A stretch of DNA of 64,000 nucleotides from Komagataella phaffii GS115. Its lineage: Eukaryota; Ascomycota; Pichiomycetes; Pichiales; Pichiaceae. The stretch spans positions 124,001-188,000 of the forward strand of contig NC_012964.1 in the NCBI RefSeq assembly GCF_000027005.1. The letters are read 5' to 3'. Positions 36,918 to 46,200 of this stretch are shown here, piece after piece (the first letter of the stretch is position 1; each line of letters starts with the position of its first letter). The position numbers were made by a program, and so were the translations under genes. Below the pieces are notes generated by a model, which ran no database searches, had not been told where the DNA came from, and saw nothing but the letters and a program-made list of their open reading frames with translations.

Positions 36918-38453
36918 ATGCTCAAAAGATTATTGCAAAGCTTGAAGAACATCCTCAAACCAATAAAAAGTCAGGTAATGACCGATCTAGACGCTTATAA
37001 CAAAATCAAAGAAGGCAAGGCAGAAATACTGTTTCCAAAAGAAGACAAAGTTTTTTATAACCCTATCCAACAATTCAATAGGGATCTCAGCATCTGCGGA
37101 ATACGAGCCTGGAGTGAATTGTACCAATCCGCTGGTAAGAAGAGAAACAACGAGGGAGAAGTCAAACCTTTCATTAATATTTTGGAAGCTCTAAGTGCTT
37201 CTGGATTGAGAGCTTTAAGATATGGTCACGAGATTCCCCTGGTGAAAAAGGTTGTGGCCAATGACTTTTCCCCAGCTGCTGTGGAAAGCATCAAGTTGAA
37301 CATTGAACATAACCAATTGAATGGGATAGTAAAGGCAAACGAAGGTGATGCCATATTATTTATGAGCCAATTTAGGGATAAACCAGAGTTCCATGTTATA
37401 GATCTAGACCCTTATGGAACGGCTACTCCCTTTATTGACAGCGCCGTTCAAGCTGTGAAAAATGATGGACTACTATTGGTGACATGCACCGATTTAGGTG
37501 TCCTTGCTGGATCTTCTTATCCCGAAAAATGTTTTGCTCTATATGGTGGTACTAACATTCCAGGTGACGCAACCCATGAGTCGGCTTTGAGATTAGTGCT
37601 AAGCATGATAGCATCAACTGCCGCCAAATACAAAAAGACTATCGAGCCTATGCTTTCTCTCAGCATTGACTTCTATGTGAGATTATTCATCCGCGTGAAG
37701 ACTAGCCCAATAAAAGTGAAGGAACATGCATCAACGACTATGATCAATTACCACTGCTCGGGCTGTGGCACAACTTACGACCAGCCTTTAGGAAAGAAGA
37801 CTCAAGATGAGAAAACGGGAAGATATAAGTTTACCATGGCTAGAGGACCCCCAGTTGGTGAGAAGTGCACATTCTGCCACAAGACGATGCATCTGGCAGG
37901 TCCTATGTGGGCTGGTCAACTTCACAACAAAACGTTCATTGACAAAAGTCTTCAAATCTCTAAATCCCTTGATAAAGATGTTTACGGAACTACTGATAGA
38001 ATCGAAGGCATGCTGACATTAGCTAAGCAGGAGCTAGAAACGCCGTTTTACTTCAAGCCGGGGTCTCTCTCCTCAGTGATCAAATGTCCAGCACCACCTA
38101 TTAATGAATTGGTCTCGGCATTGGGGAATCTAGGATATATGGCATCCCTCACACATGCGATGCCCTCGGCCATTAAAACGAATGCGCCCTGGGAAGCTAT
38201 TTGGTACATTATGAAAACCTGGCTAAACCATAGAAAGGAGGAATCTGGAAAGAATTTAAGTGAAACGTCTCCTGGCTATGCCATCATACACAATGATCAG
38301 ATTGGAAAGGATATCGAACTCAAGGAGTACGAGGAGTTATACAAGAAAAATGACCTTTACCATGAAATTAAGAGTCTCAGAAACTTCAAGATTGTCCGGT
38401 TTCAACAGAACCCAACCAAGTTTTGGGGACCCAAAGCAAAGCCTACTAATTAG
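36918..38453 (+). CDS. TRM1: tRNA guanine-26 N2,N2-dimethyltransferase Trm1
   Basis: Makes N2,N2-dimethylguanosine 26 in nuclear and mitochondrial tRNAs. It is 511 residues (S. cerevisiae 570). Visible features are KEGKAEILFPKEDKVFYNPIQQFNRDLSI, the SAM-binding ILEALSASGLRALRYGHEIP, VIDLDPYGTATPFIDSAVQA and CTDLGVLAG. Cysteine pairs follow in HCSGCGTTYDQ and CTFCHKTMHLAGPMW, and APWEAIWYIMKTWL comes near the end. The first 20 residues (MLKRLLQSLKNILKPIKSQV) are basic and amphipathic like a mitochondrial presequence. An in-frame second ATG at 36978 (Met21) precedes the conserved part. Two starts giving mitochondrial and nuclear forms are known for yeast TRM1. Confidence 0.96.
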   Translation: MLKRLLQSLKNILKPIKSQVMTDLDAYNKIKEGKAEILFPKEDKVFYNPIQQFNRDLSICGIRAWSELYQSAGKKRNNEGEVKPFINILEALSASGLRALRYGHEIPLVKKVVANDFSPAAVESIKLNIEHNQLNGIVKANEGDAILFMSQFRDKPEFHVIDLDPYGTATPFIDSAVQAVKNDGLLLVTCTDLGVLAGSSYPEKCFALYGGTNIPGDATHESALRLVLSMIASTAAKYKKTIEPMLSLSIDFYVRLFIRVKTSPIKVKEHASTTMINYHCSGCGTTYDQPLGKKTQDEKTGRYKFTMARGPPVGEKCTFCHKTMHLAGPMWAGQLHNKTFIDKSLQISKSLDKDVYGTTDRIEGMLTLAKQELETPFYFKPGSLSSVIKCPAPPINELVSALGNLGYMASLTHAMPSAIKTNAPWEAIWYIMKTWLNHRKEESGKNLSETSPGYAIIHNDQIGKDIELKEYEELYKKNDLYHEIKSLRNFKIVRFQQNPTKFWGPKAKPTN

Positions 38454-38599
38454 TTATATGTATATACTGTAATATGATCCCGCTCAGTTTCGCGAGACAT
38501 CCAACATCTTGGATCCGTTTACACCTTCCTTTTCTCTCTACTTACTACCTCCTTGCCCCTTCATCCCTAGTTCAAGACCATCCATTAGTCCTGCTAACC

Positions 38600-38815
38600 A
38601 TGTCGGATTTTGACTCTGGTGAAGAATCTGAATACAGCTATGATTCTGATTTGGTCCATGAAGTTTACAGGGACGCACAAAAAGAGTGGGAAGAATCAAT
38701 GATTCAACTCACTACATTGTTGAACTTTGTGCTGATCCCTATAATAGGCAGAGTGATAGGAAGAAGATTTGCTAACTCCTTATGGGCGAGAATTGCCAAT
38801 AAAATATGGAATTGA
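38600..38815 (+). CDS. MIM2: Mitochondrial outer-membrane insertion factor Mim2
   Basis: Small protein of 71 residues resembling Mim2, the partner of Mim1 in the MIM complex that inserts helical proteins into the mitochondrial outer membrane. The acidic N-terminus (DFDSGEESEYSYDSD) is followed by the family block VYRDAQKEWEESMIQLTTLLNF, a single hydrophobic segment (VLIPIIGRVIG) and the basic end RRFANSLWARI. I use the ATG at 38600, just before the acidic segment. An in-frame ATG at 38474 would add 42 residues of unrelated hydrophobic sequence, only 20 bases after the TRM1 stop, and is less likely. Its TGA directly abuts the stop of the opposite gene. Confidence 0.8.
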   Translation: MSDFDSGEESEYSYDSDLVHEVYRDAQKEWEESMIQLTTLLNFVLIPIIGRVIGRRFANSLWARIANKIWN

Positions 38816-39547
38816 TCATTCCAGCAACTGGTTTATTTTGAGCACATTCTCCGATACCAAGGTCTCACTCAAATGAGTCAAAATCTTGAGAACTTTGTTA
38901 GTGATTGAGCCATTACACAAAATTTTCAGATTCATCAACTGACTATTGATGTCATCGTACTGGGTCAGTTTCACTGACAGTACATATGTCTTCAGAAACT
39001 TGAACACTTTGGCGATTTGCTCAATAAGTTTCTTGACAATCAGGCTTTTGTTGTACCTGCAAACCTTCAAGGTTGCCTTCATTTCGTGAATATCCGCTGA
39101 ACGAGATTTGGTGATGTTAGTACTGGTGCTAATTATCTGATAGTAAGTTTGTCCTGGTGTGTAGTTTATGAATATGTCACTGGTAAGTAGCTTCAGCAAA
39201 CTGTTAACGAGACCGACGACTAGATCTAATTTGTAGTCTGAATCAAAACCGTTGGGCGAATAGGACCTCAAGTCGTTATTCGGCAGCCTTTCCAATTGAT
39301 CAAAGAATTCCTCTACTGGGCCCTCCATCAAACGAGCAATCTTGCAGCCTAATTGGATCAACTTGAAGCCGTCTATATTTTCAAATTCATCATCATACTC
39401 GGCCTTGTTAAATATTCTATCAAGATGCGCTTTGGACAGTTCGTTCGGGACGTTTTTTCCATACGAGCAGTTGGTCAGAGTTGAGGTTATGTCATTCAGG
39501 TAACTGAGCTGATCGTTTATCAGGGACAGCGTAGACTCCTTACTCAT
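38816..39547 (-). CDS. Unrecognised helical protein of 243 residues
   Basis: I do not recognise this protein. It is 243 residues, starts at an ATG and has no signal peptide or clear membrane segment. Long stretches look alpha-helical (ESTLSLINDQLSYLNDITSTL, KLDLVVGLVNSLLKLLTSDIF, KSLIVKKLIEQIAKVFKFLKTYVLSVKL and the C-terminal NKVLKILTHLSETLV). The composition (rich in Leu, Ile, Asn, Lys, Asp) resembles small subunits of fungal tethering or kinetochore complexes, but that is only an impression. Its stop abuts the MIM2 stop. A fast-diverging subunit of a known complex is more likely than a novel fold. Confidence 0.75.
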   Translation of the reverse strand: MSKESTLSLINDQLSYLNDITSTLTNCSYGKNVPNELSKAHLDRIFNKAEYDDEFENIDGFKLIQLGCKIARLMEGPVEEFFDQLERLPNNDLRSYSPNGFDSDYKLDLVVGLVNSLLKLLTSDIFINYTPGQTYYQIISTSTNITKSRSADIHEMKATLKVCRYNKSLIVKKLIEQIAKVFKFLKTYVLSVKLTQYDDINSQLMNLKILCNGSITNKVLKILTHLSETLVSENVLKINQLLE

Positions 39548-40551
39548 GTTCCCCTGGATCCTGAAAGATCAGATCTATCTGATGGAGAAAAGCGAGATAA
39601 AGTAGATTACGTAATACCAAATGCACCAGGTTTAGCTCCAGAACGTCTGAGCAGGCAGGCCAAGCAGATTAGAGTTTGTGAACGTTGAGCTGAGACGAGA
39701 GTGCAATGCTGTTGATTTCTGTTTACAGATAGAGAATGTAATTAAACTTGCATAATTGTGGCTTCTGCCGGGAGCATCTCAGGTGGGAACGAAGGCAGAC
39801 GATGAGGCTGCCTATTCGCAATAGAACTTCACGCTACGAAAGGTACACCTTAATTAGAAAATTATGTGGGGTTGCAGTAACAGTGAATCAAACCTCCTTC
39901 TAATGTGCAATGGACTAAAGTTGCCCCTTCTGATAAACACAACTACCATCGCACTTTAAATGAAACTACCCACCGTAAGGTCCCTTTGGTTCTGCATGAT
40001 CAATTGTTTGCACCTGTAGGACTGTCGTTTCATTCAGATTTGCCCAAATTGAATACATTGCAGCGATAAAATGCAGCAACAGGCTGATTTAGTGGATAAC
40101 TTGAATTGGTTGAAGAGACGCGTTTCAGGGGAATACTACATGAAAATAAAACTCGCGTGCTACAGGCACGCTTGACATAAACAAAAAGATGCTAGCCATG
40201 AACACTGCCATAACCTGATGGTTCTGACAAATTTACACGGGCACCATATACCTGACATAGGCAGCCCTGTTGCGAGTAGTCTAGAGCCGTAAGAATTGGA
40301 ACAATCCTTTCCATCCTATTTTTTGACCTGAAATTCTACTTCATAGATACTCCTTCCGGCTTATGTAACCAAGCTGTCAATTCAAAACGCGTCTGAAAAT
40401 TTGTGCCTTTCAAAGGGATGATACACAGGTAAAAGGGGAAACATACTGGGAGAGGTACCAAATATCATTCTGTGGGTCGTTTCTCAAAACGTTTGTATAT
40501 ATAGCCAAAGGTCAGTGCTTCTCCTGATATCATCCTCTCTTCCAAACACAA
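39548..40551. promoter_or_regulatory. Upstream region of PCL1 with MCB boxes and TATA
   Basis: 1004 bases without a convincing gene. ACGCGT (MCB) occurs at 40118-40123 and 40387-40392, and TATATATA at 40496-40503, 49 bases before the PCL1 ATG. A perfect inverted repeat, GCGTGC-TACAG-GCACGC, lies at 40155-40171. PCL1 is an SBF/MBF-driven G1 cyclin gene in S. cerevisiae, so the MCB boxes fit. Confidence 0.55.
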
Positions 40552-41376
40552 ATGTCTGACGCTCAATGTTTAAAGATCTTCTTACAATCTCCCGTCACTG
40601 AGGAGATGATCCATCACCTGGTGGTTCAGACTTTGCAGGTACTTCCATGTGATGAATCTACCAACACCAAGTTGCCCTCTTTGATGAGTTTCATCACTAA
40701 GTTGGTCAGATACACAAATGTCTATACAGGCACGCTAATGAGTACCTTGGTTTACTTGCAAAGACTAAGGAGCAAGCTCCCCCAAGATGCTAAGGGTCTT
40801 CCTTGCACAAGACATCGAATTTTCCTTGCGTGCTTGATCCTGTCTGCAAAATACCACAACGACTCTTCACCAAAGAACAAACATTGGACTAGGTATACGG
40901 ATGGGCTATTCAGCAGCCAAGATGTCAATTTGATGGAACGGCAACTACTGACGCTGTTGAACTGGGATCTGAAAATAGACTCAAAGGAGCTTTGCTACTC
41001 TGTTAGAAGGTTTTTGGAGCCTATCAGACTGGACATTCAAAGGTCTTCCAAGCTCCGCTTCAGAAAGGAGAGAAGAGAAACCTCTCTCAGCTCCCTCAGT
41101 TCTATGGCATCAAGTGCATCCAATGCTTCTATCAACTCAATACATTCAGTTGGTTCGTTGTACCCTTCGAGTTTAGGCAGGTCCAACTCGTCATCATCGA
41201 TTGAAACCAATAGTTCTTTGGACACTACAGAACTGACAGCCAATTACTGTCAAAAACCAATTATGATACCCGTCCACACGGCTAAAATGGAGTCGTCTTT
41301 ACACCAAACAGCTTTAAAGGAGCAACAGGAACTGGATACGCTGATGAGGCAATACTGTCGGGGAACTGCTTTTTAA
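40552..41376 (+). CDS. PCL1: Pho85-type G1 cyclin, Pcl1/Pcl2-like
   Basis: Cyclin of 274 residues for the Pho85 kinase, acting in G1 and cell polarity (S. cerevisiae Pcl1 is 279). The cyclin box covers about residues 45-165. LMSFITKLVRYTNVYTGTLMSTLVYLQRL and HRIFLACLILSAKYHNDSSPKNKHW, followed by LFSSQDVNLMERQLLTLLNWDL, match the Pcl1/2 pattern. After it comes a Ser/Asn-rich segment (SLSSLSSMASSASNASINSIHSVG) that may hold phosphorylation sites controlling stability. PCL1 is next to RFC3 in S. cerevisiae; here it lies about 36 kb away on the same chromosome. Pcl1 versus Pcl2 cannot be separated, since the duplication is probably younger than this lineage. Confidence 0.85.
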   Translation: MSDAQCLKIFLQSPVTEEMIHHLVVQTLQVLPCDESTNTKLPSLMSFITKLVRYTNVYTGTLMSTLVYLQRLRSKLPQDAKGLPCTRHRIFLACLILSAKYHNDSSPKNKHWTRYTDGLFSSQDVNLMERQLLTLLNWDLKIDSKELCYSVRRFLEPIRLDIQRSSKLRFRKERRETSLSSLSSMASSASNASINSIHSVGSLYPSSLGRSNSSSSIETNSSLDTTELTANYCQKPIMIPVHTAKMESSLHQTALKEQQELDTLMRQYCRGTAF

Positions 41377-41773
41377 AGTTTGTTTTATAGAGAATATGTA
41401 TATTAGAATTTGTATGTTAATTTGGATAAGGGCTGTTTTTGTTTCTACTAATACTCAATTTGACCATTGATTTGTACCTAACTTTTACCGCCATTTCGAA
41501 TGGGGTTTGCAGTTGAAAAAATGCCTCAATGGCCTTCCATCTAGTAGTTAGGTACTCAGTCTTCTGTTATGTTGGCTTTCCTAAACTTTCACACGTGGTT
41601 CCAGTTGATATGCCAGTGTGTTTCGGAAGATAGTTCTACTGTATCAGATCCTATGCTACGCGGATCAGTCTCACAACCCTCCACATGTGTGTAGGCGCGC
41701 CTAGTGGTGCCAACTGTTTTCACGTCATCACCTTCCTTTTCTCAACGTTACTTATCACAACATTACAACAATC
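41377..41773. other. Spacer between PCL1 and the GMPPA-type gene
   Basis: 397 bases. It presumably holds the PCL1 3' end and the promoter of the next gene. Nothing specific is seen apart from GGCGCGCC at 41694-41701 (an AscI-type palindrome). Confidence 0.35.
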
Positions 41774-43102
41774 ATGTCCACTAAAGCTATAGTGTTGGTA
41801 GGAGGCGACACCCGTGGAACACGTTTCAGACCGTTATCTCTCGATACACCCAAGATCCTTTTTCCAATTGCTGGTAAACCGCTTTTGGGCCACATTTTGG
41901 ATAGTCTGATTTTGTTGCCCAGTTTAACAGAGATCATTCTGATTGGCTTCTACGATAAGGCCGTCTTTGAAGGATTCATCAGCGATTATAACGCAAAGTT
42001 TCAATTAGAAGAGAGGAACATTGAAATTAAATATCTCAAAGAATTTAAAGCTTTAGGAACTGCTGGAGGCTTGTATCACTACAGGAAGGAGATTTTGAAG
42101 GGTGGTCCAGATGAATTCTTTGTTGTTCACGGAGATGTGATTACTGGATTTCCTTTTACTGAAATCTTCAAGTTTTACCAGAGCCTGAAATCGGCCAAGA
42201 AGAATGTGGAAGCTATTTTGTTCGGAGTGAAGATTAACAATTACGAGTATTTCAAAGTGCTCAATAATTCCACTGATCGCCATTCTTTTGGAACAATCGT
42301 CTCAGCTGATACCAAAGTTGTTCATTATGTAGAAAAGCCTGAGCAAAAAATTAGTAACATCATCAACGGAGGAATCTACCTTTTTGATAACAAATTGTTC
42401 AAACGATTGTCCAACGCTAAGATCACCAAGATCAACATTGCAAACGATATCTCACACCCAGAGCTAGTTGATGAGGATGTCATTTCTTTGGAACAAGATG
42501 TCCTGCAGAAGCTCCCGGATGATGGCACCACATATGTCTATGAATATAAGGGGTTCTGGAAACAGATTAAGACTCCAGCTGACGCATTGATTGGCAATGA
42601 GCTGTTCTTGGAGAATCTGTTCCAGAAGAGATTGGTGCCAGATAAGGCAATCAAACTGACTGCGGAATCTGGAGCTGAGAATGGAATCACTATTGTGCCT
42701 CCCGTTTATATCTCTCCGTCTGCAAAGATAGCCGAGAATACCAGAATTGGTCCTTATGTCGCAATTGGAAACAATGTGTCTGTCGAAACTGGATCTCGTA
42801 TCTCCAATTCCATAATCCTCCGAGATTCAACCATTGGTGCACATTCGGTGATTCTCAACTCTATCTTGTCAAACAATTGCACTATTGGTTCGTGGGCCCG
42901 TATCGAAGGTACTGGCCTTGACAGTAAGAAGATAGCTGAGTCCATTGAATCCCAAGCTAACATTATTGGTATCAAAGGCACTGGTAATATTACAATCCTG
43001 GGCTCCAACACAGAAGTTGCCGAGGACAGCTACATTTTAAACAGCTATATTCTACCTAATAAGTCTATCAAGTTTGATGTCAGATATGAGATCATCATGT
43101 GA
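41774..43102 (+). CDS. GDP-mannose pyrophosphorylase alpha-type protein (GMPPA)
   Basis: Nucleotidyltransferase-plus-left-handed-beta-helix protein of 442 residues. It resembles human GMPPA and fission yeast Mpg2 more than the catalytic Psa1/Vig9 (361). The N-terminal signature is IVLVGGDTRGTRFRPLSLDTPKILFPIAGKPLL. IILIGFYDK, YLKEFKALGTAGGLYHYR and the NDP-sugar Asp region FFVVHGDVITGFPF follow, then VEKPEQKISNIINGGIYLF. The C-terminal third has hexapeptide repeats (PSAKIAENTRIGPYVAIGNNVSV) and the GMPPA-type ending ITILGSNTEVAEDSYILNSYILPNKSI. In animals GMPPA senses GDP-mannose and restrains the catalytic partner. S. cerevisiae lacks a GMPPA. A regulatory role in cell-wall mannan supply is inference. 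Confidence 0.87.
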   Translation: MSTKAIVLVGGDTRGTRFRPLSLDTPKILFPIAGKPLLGHILDSLILLPSLTEIILIGFYDKAVFEGFISDYNAKFQLEERNIEIKYLKEFKALGTAGGLYHYRKEILKGGPDEFFVVHGDVITGFPFTEIFKFYQSLKSAKKNVEAILFGVKINNYEYFKVLNNSTDRHSFGTIVSADTKVVHYVEKPEQKISNIINGGIYLFDNKLFKRLSNAKITKINIANDISHPELVDEDVISLEQDVLQKLPDDGTTYVYEYKGFWKQIKTPADALIGNELFLENLFQKRLVPDKAIKLTAESGAENGITIVPPVYISPSAKIAENTRIGPYVAIGNNVSVETGSRISNSIILRDSTIGAHSVILNSILSNNCTIGSWARIEGTGLDSKKIAESIESQANIIGIKGTGNITILGSNTEVAEDSYILNSYILPNKSIKFDVRYEIIM

Positions 43103-43265
43103 TGGTGCTGAGGTCGAATTTACTATCCAGTAGGGCGTGTGTACCGCATATAAAAATACTATCACAGTAGCGCGTTTTTTTCCTCTGTTTTCCTTACACG
43201 CGGTCTGAGTATAAGGCTGTTTCTTTCACCCTTTCTCCTCTATATCTCTGAAAAAAGTGACAAAG

Positions 43266-46200
43266 ATGGCCAAGAAGAAAGTCGTTGCTCCGGACAATCA
43301 GCCTTCCGTGTTTTCTTTCTTCAAGAAGAAGCCAAGTGTGAATTCAGCTGAACCTAAGAAGGAGCAGAAACTACCTACCCCTTCATCTTCTCCTCAAAAG
43401 GCCGACCTGTCTTCAGGAACATCAGACAAGGAGAATCACCCCACAACACCGACCAAAAATGAGCATAAAACGCAATTACCATCCGCTTCTTCCAGCGTAG
43501 TGAGAGCAAACAAACTGGAGGATGATGAGGAAGAAGGTGTTGTTTCTGGTAGAAAAAGACGCAGAGTTGCTATAGATTCCGAAGATGAAGAAGATGCCTT
43601 TGATGAAGAAGAGAGCGTCGATAATGACGACGATGAAGATTATAATGAAGATGATTTGCATAACATTTCTGATGAAGATTTTGTAATTTCAACTCAGGAG
43701 ATGATGCAATTAGAAAAAGAACTTGAAGGAGAAGAGGAGCCTAACAATAGTGAAGGAGAAGAGGAAGAAGAGGTCCACCAGGTCAAACCATTGAAGAAAT
43801 CCAAACAATCTACGTCTCAAAAGTTAAACCAATTTGGGTGGACGCCTTCCTCTTCGTCTCAGAATGATGCCAAGGGCAAGACCGCTAATAGCCAGGTCAA
43901 GAGATCCAACTTGATCAATCCGTTGAAACCAAAAGCGTCTAAGAAACTAGACGAAGAGCGATATCACTGGTTAGAGGATGTGCGTGATGCTGAAGGTAGG
44001 GCTCAAGGCGACCCTGAGTATGACCCAAGAACTTTATTCATCCCAAGCTCTGCTTGGAGCTCTTTTACTCCTTTTGAAAAGCAGTACTGGGAGATAAAGT
44101 CCAAGATGTATGACTGTGTCGTCTTCTTTAAGAAAGGTAAATTCTACGAGCTTTATGAAAACGATGCCGATATTGCTCATAATGAATTTGATCTTAAACT
44201 TGCAGGCGGTGGAAGAGCCAACATGAGATTGGCTGGAGTTCCCGAAATGAGTTTTGACTACTGGGCCAATGCTTTCATTAATGCTGGATATAAGGTGGCA
44301 AAAGTGGACCAAAAAGAATCTATGCTTGCAAAGGAAATCAGAGAGAAAGGCAAGACCATCACCAAAGAAGAGAAAGTTATCAAACGAGAATTGCAATGTG
44401 TGCTGACTGGTGGAACGTTAACGGATGAGTCTATGTTAACAGACGAAATGGCAACATATTGTCTAAGTCTTAAAGAAGTAGACAATGGTCTCGACGGACG
44501 AACTTTTGGTGTGTGCTTTGTTGACACTGCTACTGGCAAGATGAGGCTGACAGAATTTGAAGATAGTGTTGAATGTACAAGATTGGAAACGCTTTTAGCT
44601 CAAGTTAGGCCTAAAGAAGTGTTGGTGGCAAAGAATCAGATATCCCCCTTAACTGCAAGAATTTTACGGTTTAATTCTCCTTCCTCTTGCATCTGGAATA
44701 AGCTTAAACCAGACACAGAGTTTTTGAACCACGAAGTCACTTTTGAGGAGCTTACAAGGGGCAAATATTTTGAAGCGTCAGATTTGGACGATTTGTCGAA
44801 CTATCCCCCACTCTTAGTGGAGTATCACGAGAAACATCACGTTGCATTCAGTGCTTTCGGTGCTCTACTATGGTATCTGAAGTCTTTGAAGCTAGACGAG
44901 TCCATCATTTCAATGGGTAACATCTCACCTTATGACCCTTACCAGCATGCAACATCAATGACTATGGATGGTGTCACTTTACAGAACCTTGAGATCTTTG
45001 CAAACACGTTTGATGGTTCTAACAAAGGTACTTTATTCAAAGTGCTAAACCGAGCAACAACCCCATTTGGTAAGAGACTGTTTAAGGATTGGGTCGTTCA
45101 TCCGTTGCTGTTAAAAAAGTCTATCGATGAAAGACTTGATTCAGTGGAGCTTCTTCTCAACGATGGAGAACTTAAACATATATTCATTAACACTCTTTCC
45201 AGACTTCCAGATTTGGAAAGACTACTATCTAGGATCCATTCTGGAAGTTTGAAGATTCAAGATTTTACCAAGGTTATTGAAGGATTTGAACGTATCTCCA
45301 AATTGGTACGTACTTTAAGGTCTTCTTTTGGTGAAAACTTTGAGTCCATTGGAGGATCTCTTGGAAAGATTCTTTCGCAGCTACCTCAAGAGTTAGAGAT
45401 TCAAGTTTCCAAATGGGCAACTTCTTTTGATAGGGTTGCAGCTACATCTCAGGGTTTATTGATTCCCGAACCAGGAGTGGAGGAAGAATTTGATCAGAGT
45501 AAATTGAAAATTGAGAACCTAAAGGATAAGTTGAATCAATTTTTGAGACAGTATAGAAGAGAGCTCAAATGCCAGGAAATGGAGTTTAGAGACAGCGGAA
45601 AAGAGATCTACTTGATTGAAGTCCCGAAGAAAGTCATATCCAAGGTTCCCAAAGATTGGCAACAGATGGGATCCACTTCTAAAGTTACCAGATATTGGTC
45701 TCCAGAAGTCAAGCTTGTAGTACGAGAGCTTATGGAGGCTACAGAATTGCACAAAATTTTGATGGACACATTACAACTGAAAGTTTATCGCAAATTTGAC
45801 GAAAACTACTCATTGTGGTCAGAAACCATACGTTGCATTGGATCCATTGATTGTTTGATCTCATTAGCCAACGCTTCCGAATCACTTGGATCCCCGAGTT
45901 GTCGCCCGGAAATTGTAGACAAAGATGAGGCCTTTATCGATTTTGAAGAACTAAGACATCCATGTTTTATCCCTGGTGGAGCTTCTGGCTCCAGGGATTT
46001 CATCCCTAATGATGTCAAGCTAGGAAACGGGTTTGCAAACATTGCTTTACTAACTGGAGCTAATGCTGCAGGTAAGTCCACAGTTCTCAGAATGACTTGC
46101 ATTGCAACCATTATGGCTCAAATTGGATGTTTTGTCCCCGCTTCCAAAGCTACTTTAGTACCGGTTGATAAAATTATGACAAGACTTGGTGCAAATGACA

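Noticed and set aside
46068..46077. GCAGGTAAGT inside MSH6 as a possible splice donor
   Set aside because: It encodes the Walker A loop (AAGKS) of an uninterrupted, fully conserved reading frame.
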